Origin: Chloroflexota bacterium
GTDB taxonomy: Bacteria; Chloroflexota; UBA11872
Direction of reading: 5' to 3'
Assembly (NCBI GenBank): GCA_026707185.1
Contig: JAPOXI010000051.1
Coordinates: 1-9,481 of the forward strand
Length of the DNA stretch: 9,481 nt
Shown: positions 1 to 5,338 of the stretch, in pieces
Position numbering within the stretch: position 1 is the first letter of the stretch
Layout of the letters: the number at the start of each line of letters is the position of its first letter
Program-made: the position numbers and the translations under genes
Notes under the pieces: model-generated
Database searches by the model: none
The model's input: the letters and a program-made list of their open reading frames with translations, nothing else
What the model was told of the DNA's origin: nothing

Positions 1-555
1 GTCGCCAGGTTGGGTTTCCAGCGCCACGGCCGGCATCTCCGCGCCCGAAACGCCGAGGTGCTCCTCCATCGTCCAGGCCCGCTGACTTGACATAATGCCT
101 TGCAGGCCTTCGGCGTAGTCGTCGCCCCGGTGGTGGCTGCCGGGAATCACTCGCAGGCATCCCGAATTGCGCTCCACCGGATCCAGGTAGAACGCAAACT
201 TGACGTTGCGGTACGTGCTGCGCGCATAGCCGTCGGAGTGCCAGCGGGTATTGCCCACGTAGAAATTACCGTCGCTCCCCGTGTAGTTGTAGTCCTCACC
301 CACCACCGCGCTGGCCACGTCGTCGATCCGCGGATCGTCCAGCAGGGCGCTCAGGTACTCGCTCTGGTCGATGAAGGGAACCAGCGCCGAACGCTGCTGA
401 TGGTCGTGGGCCTGCCCGTAATGCCCGCCACCGCGGTCGGCCCAGAGGCGCTCGAATTCCGCGGTGATCGCCTCGGCTTCCGCGGCGAAGCGCCCCGGAA
501 AGCCCAGGTAGCCGAACGTCTCGAAGAAGGCGAGTTGCTGTGTCGTGAGCTTCAT
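1..555 (-). CDS. Phytanoyl-CoA dioxygenase (PhyH) family protein, C-terminus cut off
   Basis: The frame is open from an ATG at 555 to the window edge and gives 185 residues. PhyH proteins are Fe(II)/2-oxoglutarate oxygenases that hydroxylate varied small molecules. The visible family signals are WHSDG at residues 105-109, holding the His-x-Asp iron ligands H106 and D108, and GCLRVIPGSH at 132-141. The stretch VALETQPGD at 177-185 matches the strand before the second iron-binding His, which lies outside the window. An N-terminal stretch typical of the family (QLAFFETFGYLGFPG) supports the start, and GGGAG at 563-567 lies 7 nt upstream as a plausible ribosome binding site. The gene is divergent from the exporter operon across about 180 nt (556-733), in which I see no convincing promoter. 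The substrate cannot be read from sequence, since bacterial PhyH proteins act on many things besides phytanoyl-CoA. Confidence 0.88.
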   Translation of the reverse strand, partial: MKLTTQQLAFFETFGYLGFPGRFAAEAEAITAEFERLWADRGGGHYGQAHDHQQRSALVPFIDQSEYLSALLDDPRIDDVASAVVGEDYNYTGSDGNFYVGNTRWHSDGYARSTYRNVKFAFYLDPVERNSGCLRVIPGSHHRGDDYAEGLQGIMSSQRAWTMEEHLGVSGAEMPAVALETQPGD

Positions 556-733
556 GCCTTGGCTCCCGCAGCAAGTACGGCGACGCCAGGCAAGTCTAGG
601 CGGTGCCGCCGGATGAATTCTCTTCTCGGTGAGTTGAATTGCCCGGGTGCTGCTCTCTCTGGTTTCAGAGGGAATCGGTTTCCGGCATGCTGGACGGCAC
701 GGTCCTGCTGAGCCAGTCTGTGAACTCCCGTCC

Positions 734-1627
734 ATGAACACCTCCAGGCGACCGCCGCCCATTGAGGTCCGCAGCCTCAACAAGCGCTACAAGGACGGCC
801 CGCACGCCAACCGGGACATCTCGCTAACCGTCAACTGGGGCGAGGCGTTGGGCGTGTTGGGGCCCAACGGCGCGGGCAAGACCACGCTGGTGCGTCAGAT
901 CACCACGGAACTGTTCCCAACCTCCGGCGAGGTGCGCGTGGTCGGCATCGACGCCGTGTCCAATCCCGATGCCGCCAAGTCGCGCATCGGGGTCGTTCCG
1001 CAGGAGGCCCGCCTGTTCCAGGGGCTATCCGTATACAGGCACCTTCGGATCTTCGGCGTGCTGCGCGGGTTGTCGCGGCGGGATGCCCGAGAGCGGGCCG
1101 ACGAACTGATTGAGGAACTCGACCTGACGGCTCACCGCGACTTCAACAGCGAACGGCTGTCAGGCGGCTTGCGCCGCCGCCTCCTGGTCGGCATCGCCAT
1201 GCTGGCGGAGCCGGACGTGCTGATCCTCGACGAACCTACGGTCGGCCTGGACGTTGAGTCCCGCCAACGACTTTGGGAGGTCCTGCAGAGCTACCGCCGG
1301 CGCGACGGCGCCGTGCTCCTCACCACCCACTACATGGAAGAGGCCGAGACGCTCTGCGACCGCATCGGCGTCATCCAGGATGGGCGCCTGATCGCGCTCG
1401 ATACCATCGCGAATCTGCGGGCCTCCATCGGCCACGAGTACAAGCTGGTCTACGAGACCTCCGAGGGTCCCCAGACCCTCTTCGGCGACGACCACCTGGC
1501 CTTGGCCGACCAACTTCGTGCTCAGGGCATCGACGAATACTCCGTGATGCGCACGAGTCTGGAGGACGTATACCTGGCGCTGACGCAGAAAACGCGCGAT
1601 GAGGGCGAGGCCGATGCGGCGGAGTGA
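734..1627 (+). CDS. ABC-2-type exporter ATP-binding protein (CcmA/DrrA-like)
   Basis: A 297-residue cytoplasmic ATPase that should power the permease encoded at 2228-3010. All nucleotide-binding motifs are intact: Walker A GPNGAGKTT at residues 43-51, Q-loop Gln90 (VVPQE), signature LSGGL at 142-146, Walker B VLILDEP at 162-168 with catalytic Glu167, D-loop GLD at 171-173, and H-loop His199 (TTHYMEEAE). The C-terminal tail ends in SLEDVYLALT, typical of DrrA/CcmA-type ATPases. I chose the ATG at 734 because the ABC fold starts at about residue 10 (IEVRSLNKRY). The frame also extends back to a GTG at 647, but that stretch shows no family similarity. No clear Shine-Dalgarno precedes 734. It is the first gene of a tight operon with a histidine phosphatase and the permease. 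The cargo is unknown; this class exports drugs, lipids or polysaccharides. Confidence 0.93.
   Translation: MNTSRRPPPIEVRSLNKRYKDGPHANRDISLTVNWGEALGVLGPNGAGKTTLVRQITTELFPTSGEVRVVGIDAVSNPDAAKSRIGVVPQEARLFQGLSVYRHLRIFGVLRGLSRRDARERADELIEELDLTAHRDFNSERLSGGLRRRLLVGIAMLAEPDVLILDEPTVGLDVESRQRLWEVLQSYRRRDGAVLLTTHYMEEAETLCDRIGVIQDGRLIALDTIANLRASIGHEYKLVYETSEGPQTLFGDDHLALADQLRAQGIDEYSVMRTSLEDVYLALTQKTRDEGEADAAE
1601..1605 (+). promoter_or_regulatory. Ribosome binding site deciding the phosphatase start
   Basis: GAGGG lies 8 nt before the ATG at 1614, inside the end of the ATPase gene. The earlier in-frame ATG at 1599 has no comparable site. The placement favours 1614 and suggests translational coupling to the ATPase. 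Confidence 0.45.
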
Positions 1628-2231
1628 TTTGCCAGACACCGCGACGGGGACCAGCGACCAGCCTCTGCTGCTTGTCCGGCATTCCAGCCCCGCCATTTCG
1701 GAACGCATGAGTTACCGGGATTGGCCGCTGAGCGACGAAGGACGGAGGCTGGCCCTTCGAGCGGCGGAATACGTCGCTGGATTCAAACCCCGGCTGATCT
1801 GCTCAAGCGACGAACGCAAAGCCTCGGACACAGCAAAGATCATCGCGCGGTATTGCAGCCTTGATGTGAACGTCGTGCCCGACCTACGCGAGCACGACCG
1901 GACCGGCGTGCCGTGGCGCGATGCGGCAACTAGGCAGCAGGAGTTGCAAGCGCTCTTCGCGAATCCTGACGATGTCGTGTTCGGTCGTGAGTCAGGCAGT
2001 CAAGCGCTGCAGCGCCTCACGGCGGCTATCGACCGCGTCACAACGCGAACGTCTGGGCCCTGGGTGCTGGTGACGCACGGAACGGTCATGGCGCTGTATC
2101 TGGCTGAGTTGACCGGTCGCGCCGCGCTCGAGGTCTGGTCACGGCTTGGGCTGCCGGCGGTTGCGGCCGTGGACTGTCGTAAACGTCGGCTCGTGGAACT
2201 TGTCACCGACTTTCCGGACAGACGCCCATGA
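1614..2231 (+). CDS. Histidine phosphatase family protein (phosphoglycerate mutase-like)
   Basis: A 205-residue protein of the two-His branch-1 histidine phosphatase superfamily, whose members hydrolyse phosphomonoesters through a phospho-histidine intermediate. The usual RHG motif appears as LLLVRHSSP, with Arg22 and the presumed nucleophile His23. LSDEGRR at 39-45 matches the family's 'LtedGr..A' segment, SSDERKASDTA at 64-74 the second phosphate-pocket region, LRE at 91-93 supplies the likely acid Glu93, and VTHGTVMA at 153-160 carries the second catalytic His155. The Gly-to-Ser change after His23 is seen in some family members and need not abolish activity. The gene overlaps the ATPase by 14 nt and the permease by 4 nt, so it is probably co-translated with the exporter. 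The substrate is unknown; it could act on the cargo, a precursor or a signalling metabolite. No signal peptide is visible, so it should be cytoplasmic. Confidence 0.85.
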   Translation: MRRSDLPDTATGTSDQPLLLVRHSSPAISERMSYRDWPLSDEGRRLALRAAEYVAGFKPRLICSSDERKASDTAKIIARYCSLDVNVVPDLREHDRTGVPWRDAATRQQELQALFANPDDVVFGRESGSQALQRLTAAIDRVTTRTSGPWVLVTHGTVMALYLAELTGRAALEVWSRLGLPAVAAVDCRKRRLVELVTDFPDRRP

Positions 2232-3010
2232 AGAAACCGAGCACGATGGCGCGGACTGACCGCCTCAGCACGCCCGGCCCACGCAAATTCCTGAGCGATT
2301 CGGTGGCCGTGCTGGAAATTCACGCGCTCCCGATGATCCGCCAGTGGTATCTCATCGTCCTGGGAACCCTGGTATTCCCGATTCCCATGTTCTACGTCTT
2401 TCGCTCTATCGCGCCGGACGACGCGGCCGTCTGGCAGCGCCTGCTCGCTGGGACGCTGATCTTCGGCGTTTCCTTCAGCACCGCCATGCTCGTCGGGCAG
2501 CAGATCGTGGCGCAGCGGTTCATGGGCCATCTGAAGCTCGTCATCACCATGCCCGTCTCCAAGGCCGCCTTTGTGGTCGGAACGCTGTTGTACACCGCAG
2601 TGTCGGGCACTCTTTCCGCACTGTTTCTGCTGGGCTTCGCCCTTATCGCCGGCGTGGAGATTTCCCCCACCTGGGCGCTGGCCCCCGCGCTGCTTCTGAC
2701 CGTCCTGGCGCTGGCCGGCATCGTGCTGTTCGTCATGAGCTTCGCGCCCTCGCTGCCGGTGGGAAACATCATCGCCAGCCTCATCGCCATCGTCCTCGTC
2801 ATCATCTCCCCGGTGTACTTCACGCTGGAGTCGGCGCCGCTCCTGTTGCAGTGGTTCGGCTACGTCTCGCCCCTCCGCTACGCGGCCGACGCCATCGCCG
2901 CCTCCCTCGGGGGACGTATGGACGTGTGGCTGGAGCTTGCCGTGCTGGCGGCCTACGCGGTCGTCACCATGGGACTTGGGCTGTGGCGCCTGCCCTGGCG
3001 GGAGACCTAG
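2228..3010 (+). CDS. ABC-2-type transporter permease
   Basis: A 260-residue integral membrane protein, the likely partner of the ATPase at 734-1627. Six hydrophobic segments are visible at about residues 41-60, 71-91, 112-142 (long, perhaps with a short amphipathic start), 148-172, 176-197 and 235-252. This is the normal layout for ABC-2 permeases. The segment around 205-222 (LLLQWFGYVSPLRYAADAI) matches the region before the last helix in this family, where an 'l.Pl.y...a' pattern is common. The ATG at 2228 overlaps the phosphatase stop (ATGA), indicating translational coupling; an ATG seven codons in is an alternative start. The N-terminal 35 residues are polar, with a short amphipathic stretch before the first helix. 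One ATPase and one permease imply a homodimeric exporter. The substrate cannot be inferred. Confidence 0.9.
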   Translation: MKKPSTMARTDRLSTPGPRKFLSDSVAVLEIHALPMIRQWYLIVLGTLVFPIPMFYVFRSIAPDDAAVWQRLLAGTLIFGVSFSTAMLVGQQIVAQRFMGHLKLVITMPVSKAAFVVGTLLYTAVSGTLSALFLLGFALIAGVEISPTWALAPALLLTVLALAGIVLFVMSFAPSLPVGNIIASLIAIVLVIISPVYFTLESAPLLLQWFGYVSPLRYAADAIAASLGGRMDVWLELAVLAAYAVVTMGLGLWRLPWRET

Positions 3011-3106
3011 GGCGCGTTCGGTCCACTCGTGGCGAGCACGTGGACCTGAGAACGGCGTAGTCTTCGTTCAGCCGCACCACCTGGAATCTTCTTACGGGGA
3101 CCATCT

Positions 3107-3535
3107 ATGGCCTGGCGTGACTCAGCAGCGCTTTCGATCAACGAGCTTGAGGAAGGCGGCGACATCGCGCTGGATTTCGGGCGATTCTCCTCCGCCGGCG
3201 GAGACGGCGTGGTACCCGTGGTCGCCCAGGACGTTGAATCCCGCGACGTCCTGGTGCTCGCGCACGCCAACCGAGGGGCGCTTGACTACACGTTGCAAAA
3301 CGGCGTCGCAGCCTTCTGGAGCCTCTCCCGAGATCGCCTGTGGATCAAGGGCGAGACCTCCGGCAACTTCCTGGACCTCGTCGAGGTCCGCGTGAACTGC
3401 GAGCAGAACTCGCTCCTGTACTTGGTCAATTTGCGCAAGGACGGGGTGTGCCACACGGTCCAGGACGGCGTGGCTCGCCACAGCTGCTACTACCGCCGGA
3501 TCTGCGGCGACCGGCTGGAGCCCTTAGAGAACTAG
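3107..3535 (+). CDS. Phosphoribosyl-AMP cyclohydrolase (HisI)-like protein with altered metal site
   Basis: A 142-residue protein that is recognisably HisI-like along most of its length: PVVAQDVESRDVLVLAHANR at about 37-56, a 'WSLSRDRLWIKGETSGN' block at about 71-87, then a cysteine-rich end. HisI opens the adenine ring of phosphoribosyl-AMP in histidine synthesis and uses Zn and Mg. The three zinc-type cysteines are present: Cys98, Cys115 (VCHT) and Cys127 (SCYYR). The usual DCDGD motif, whose aspartates bind the second metal, reads NCEQN at 97-101. The loop between CHT and SCYYR is longer than the common CHTGRRSC form. GGGGA at 3096-3100 lies 6 nt before the ATG. It sits 96 nt after the permease and could be the operon's last gene. 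No other his genes are in the window. It may be a variant HisI or a paralogue with another pterin- or purine-like substrate, so I withhold a gene symbol. Confidence 0.85.
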   Translation: MAWRDSAALSINELEEGGDIALDFGRFSSAGGDGVVPVVAQDVESRDVLVLAHANRGALDYTLQNGVAAFWSLSRDRLWIKGETSGNFLDLVEVRVNCEQNSLLYLVNLRKDGVCHTVQDGVARHSCYYRRICGDRLEPLEN

Positions 3536-3547
3536 CGAGTGCCTGAG

Positions 3548-3589
3548 CGCGGGCGGATCAAATCGAGATCAACGCCAGGAATGCCCGCG
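3548..3589. terminator. Weak inverted repeat between convergent genes
   Basis: CGCGGGC at 3548-3554 pairs with GCCCGCG at 3583-3589 across a 28-nt loop, in the 70-nt gap between the convergent HisI-like and deaminase-like genes. The position suits a bidirectional terminator, but there is no T-tract on either side and the loop is long. Confidence 0.2.
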
Positions 3590-3605
3590 TCTGAAACTGC
3601 GACTG

Positions 3606-4544
3606 TCACCGGAGAGATCCCAACCGAATCTCCTCCAGCTCGTCCGCCGTCAACACACCCGCGCGGTACAGATTGAGGTATTCGTCCGAGACGCTCTGCC
3701 CAAAGATCATCAGGTCGTCGGTGTTGATGGTTACGTCCACCCCGTGGTCGTACAGCCTGCGAATCGGGTGCGACTCAAGATCGGCCACCGCACCCAGCAT
3801 CACGTTGCTCGTGGGGCAGACGTTCAGCCGAATCCGGTTGTCGGCCAGCCAGTTCATCACAGCGGTAGACTCCGCAGCGCCGATGCCGTGCTGCACCTCG
3901 TCAAGCTCAAGAATCTCGACGGTCCGCTTCACCTCGTCGGCGCCCCCAAACTCGCCAACGTGCGCCTTGAGCTTCAGGCCGTGTGACCGCGCCTTCTCGT
4001 ATATCCATCGCACTGTCTCGGGTTTGCAGTCGTCTTCGCGTGCGTACATGTCGATCGACCGAAAGACGCCGGTCTCGATCGCTTCGGAAAGCGAAGTCAT
4101 GAGATCGTCCTTTGCCACGTACGAGCGTGAGAACCCCACTTCCGGACGAAAGTCGACCTGGCCACGGAACTGTGCGGCCAGCGACGCGGCAAACGCCGCA
4201 AGGCCGCGCAGCCCATCTGGATGGTGCCGGACGGCCCAGACGTCGAAGCTCGATTCAAGCAGGACGACGCCGTCGCTACGCGCGTGTCGCAAGGCCGCGC
4301 CTGCCGTGAATTCGAAGGCCGTCCAGTTGTCCATGTAGGGGCCAATGGCCTGGCGCGAGTAATCTCGCATCCCGTCCAGCCCATCCATCCGGGACGGCGG
4401 ACGGTCAATGGCGCGGCCCAGCCATCGTTCGACGTCGGCAATAGGCGCGGCGAAGTAGAGATGTGAGTGCAAGTCAGCCTTCGCCGCGCGTCGGATGGCA
4501 GCGGTGTCCCCGGCTGCAAGCGCCTCGGCGAACGACGCTGACAC
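3606..4544 (-). CDS. Adenosine deaminase-family metallohydrolase
   Basis: A TIM-barrel deaminase homologue; the family hydrolytically removes an amino group from adenosine, adenine or related purines using one zinc. Numbering from an upstream GTG at 4613, the signals are KADLHSHL with metal ligands His49 and His51, KAHVGE with His218 and the proton-shuttling Glu221, QHGIG with His242, NVCPTSN at 264-270, and VTINTDD with Asp299 and Asp300. All expected catalytic residues are present, although 'HAGE' and 'GHG' are altered. I place the start at the GTG at 4544 (312 residues). The 23 residues encoded before it are an out-of-frame reading of a glycosidase remnant, and 'FAEALAAGD...KADLHSHL' is a natural N-terminus for this group. 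The start has no strong ribosome binding site. The protein ends soon after LEEIRLGSLR, lacking the last helix usual in adenosine deaminases. The substrate is unproven; a divergent purine deaminase is the best guess. Confidence 0.82.
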   Translation of the reverse strand: MSASFAEALAAGDTAAIRRAAKADLHSHLYFAAPIADVERWLGRAIDRPPSRMDGLDGMRDYSRQAIGPYMDNWTAFEFTAGAALRHARSDGVVLLESSFDVWAVRHHPDGLRGLAAFAASLAAQFRGQVDFRPEVGFSRSYVAKDDLMTSLSEAIETGVFRSIDMYAREDDCKPETVRWIYEKARSHGLKLKAHVGEFGGADEVKRTVEILELDEVQHGIGAAESTAVMNWLADNRIRLNVCPTSNVMLGAVADLESHPIRRLYDHGVDVTINTDDLMIFGQSVSDEYLNLYRAGVLTADELEEIRLGSLR

Positions 4545-4549
4545 CTGCG

Positions 4550-4717
4550 CTAGCCGCCAACCGGCCGCTGAGCGGCAAAGGGAAGGGACTCGGCGTCTCT
4601 CACCACGAACCACAGCCTCCGGTCAGGACTGACGCGAGTGTAAGCGGCATCGGAGGTGGCGCTCTGACTCGATCCAGGGAATCGCTCTCACGTCGGGCGA
4701 TAGACTGTGACACGGAC
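4550..4717 (-). pseudogene. Remnant of the 3' end of a second propeller-glycosidase gene
   Basis: Reading the minus strand from about 4717 to the TAG at 4552-4550 gives a peptide that matches the C-terminus of the glycosidase-like protein encoded at 5339-6961. The remnant has YTRVSPDRRLWFVVRDAE where the intact gene has YTRFVPHRRLRFVMRNAE. By hand, 15 of the last 30 residues are identical and both stop at the same position. Farther upstream, VVRVTV aligns with SVRHTV, followed by an in-frame TGA at 4690-4688 that breaks the frame. Similarity stops near 4717, where the duplicated small-gene unit begins. The remnant ends 5 nt before the preferred start of the deaminase-like gene, so the intact ancestor was probably directly upstream of it in one operon. 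It lacks an open frame and any catalytic part and should be non-functional. Confidence 0.7.
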
Positions 4718-4721
4718 AACC

Positions 4722-4751
4722 ATGGGCGGTAGAGGGAAAAAACCGGAATGA
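4722..4751 (+). other. Possible leader mini-ORF, copy 1
   Basis: ATG at 4722 opens a nine-codon frame (MGRGRKKPE) whose TGA overlaps the main ATG at 4748 as ATGA. The same arrangement is seen before copy 2. The purine-rich stretch AGAGGG at 4731-4736 inside it could simply be the ribosome binding site of the main gene, so translation of the mini-ORF is unproven. Confidence 0.25.
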
Positions 4752-4987
4752 CGGTTGACCTGACCGCCATCGAGATCGAGCAGCGCCTGACCGCCATTGA
4801 GACCGCGCTCCCGACCTTTGCGACGAAAGCCGATATTCAGTCGCTGAGAGCCGAAATCCAGGCCTCGCGCGCCGAGTGGAAGTCTGATCTCCACAGCCTG
4901 ACCCGCTGGATGGTTATTGCCGTGCTGGGATCGGTGACCGCTGCGGCCACCATCACCGGGTTAATCGTCCGGTTCATCGGCACGTGA
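4748..4987 (+). CDS. Small coiled-coil single-helix membrane protein, copy 1
   Basis: A 79-residue protein. The first 50 residues are charged and heptad-like (MTVDLTAIEIEQRL..., then ATKADIQSLRAEIQASRAEWKSDL), predicting a parallel coiled coil. Residues about 54-76 (WMVIAVLGSVTAAATITGLIVRF) form one membrane helix ending almost at the C-terminus. This is a tail-anchored layout with a cytoplasmic coil. The 'ATKADIxxLRAE' stretch resembles DUF1640/CCDC90-type short coiled-coil proteins found across bacteria, whose function is largely unknown. It has a near-identical neighbour at 5079-5297, with about 58 of 72 aligned residues shared by hand count. This copy carries seven extra residues (about one heptad) in the coil. 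It is flanked on the left by the glycosidase remnant on the opposite strand, and both neighbouring long genes run on the minus strand. Confidence 0.75.
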   Translation: MTVDLTAIEIEQRLTAIETALPTFATKADIQSLRAEIQASRAEWKSDLHSLTRWMVIAVLGSVTAAATITGLIVRFIGT

Positions 4988-5013
4988 AGCGACGTGGTAC
5001 GGCTGGTGCAAGG

Positions 5014-5036
5014 AGGTGCCGCCAAACCAGGCACCT
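5014..5036 (+). terminator. Short perfect hairpin after copy 1
   Basis: AGGTGCC at 5014-5020 and GGCACCT at 5030-5036 form a 7-bp stem with a 9-nt loop, 26 nt after the copy 1 stop. No T-tract follows, so it may slow or protect the transcript rather than end it. No matching hairpin follows copy 2. Confidence 0.3.
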
Positions 5037-5055
5037 AACTGATCTTGAAGCAATC

Positions 5056-5082
5056 ATGGGCGAGAAGGGAAGAACCGAATGA
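5056..5082 (+). other. Possible leader mini-ORF, copy 2
   Basis: ATG at 5056 opens an eight-codon frame (MGEKGRTE) that ends in a TGA overlapping the main ATG at 5079, exactly as in copy 1. It is one codon shorter than copy 1, so the length change preserves the frame and the stop-start overlap. AAGGGA at 5065-5070 lies 8 nt before the main start and is a good ribosome binding site. Confidence 0.25.
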
Positions 5083-5297
5083 CGGTTGACCTGACCGCCA
5101 TCGAGATCGAGCGGCGCCTGACCGCCATTGAGACCACGCTCCCGACGTTGGCAACCAAGGCCGACCTTGAGGCCATGCGCGCGGAGTGGAAGTCCGACCT
5201 CCACAGCCTCTCCCGCTGGATGGTCGTTACGGTGACTGGGTCGGTTGCAGCCGCCGGGACGATCACCGGGCTAATCGTCCGGTTCGTTGGCGCCTGA
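5079..5297 (+). CDS. Small coiled-coil single-helix membrane protein, copy 2
   Basis: A 72-residue paralogue of the protein at 4748-4987. It starts with the same MTVDLTAIEIE and has the coil segment ATKADLEAMRAEWKSDLHSL and a C-terminal helix at about 47-69. Compared with copy 1 it lacks one seven-residue block in the coil, which is about one heptad, so the coil stays in register. Many third-base and conservative changes (I/V, F/L, T/S) separate the copies, suggesting an old duplication kept under selection rather than a recent assembly artefact. It may form homo- or hetero-oligomers with copy 1 through the coil; that is inference. It converges on the glycosidase-like gene, with only 41 nt between stop codons. 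Family: DUF1640-like short coiled coil, by appearance only. Confidence 0.75.
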   Translation: MTVDLTAIEIERRLTAIETTLPTLATKADLEAMRAEWKSDLHSLSRWMVVTVTGSVAAAGTITGLIVRFVGA

Positions 5298-5338
5298 AGA
5301 GCCCCTCGCGGCCTCGCCGTTTCTCGGGATCGGGCTGA

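Larger units (their letters stand above)
4718..5297 (+). repeat. Tandem duplication of a small membrane-protein gene with its leader
   Basis: Two direct copies, about 4718-4987 and 5051-5297, each comprising a short leader (CAACCATGGGCG versus CAATCATGGGCG at their starts) and a small gene. The copies differ by a 21-nt indel in the coding part, a 3-nt indel in the leader and scattered substitutions. The 63 nt between them are not duplicated. Similarity ends at each stop codon. Confidence 0.85.

Noticed and set aside
3673..4338. Long plus-strand open frame opposite the deaminase-like gene
   Set aside because: It mirrors a gene with intact catalytic motifs; its product is Ser/Arg-rich without family features, as expected for antisense frames in GC-rich DNA.
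4660..4747. TAGACT at 4701-4706 as a -10 box for the small-gene pair
   Set aside because: No matching -35 sequence at the right spacing, and the segment belongs to the glycosidase remnant.
5300..5336. AGCCC/GGGCT inverted repeat between copy 2 and the glycosidase-like gene as a terminator
   Set aside because: Only five base pairs with a long loop and no T-tract.
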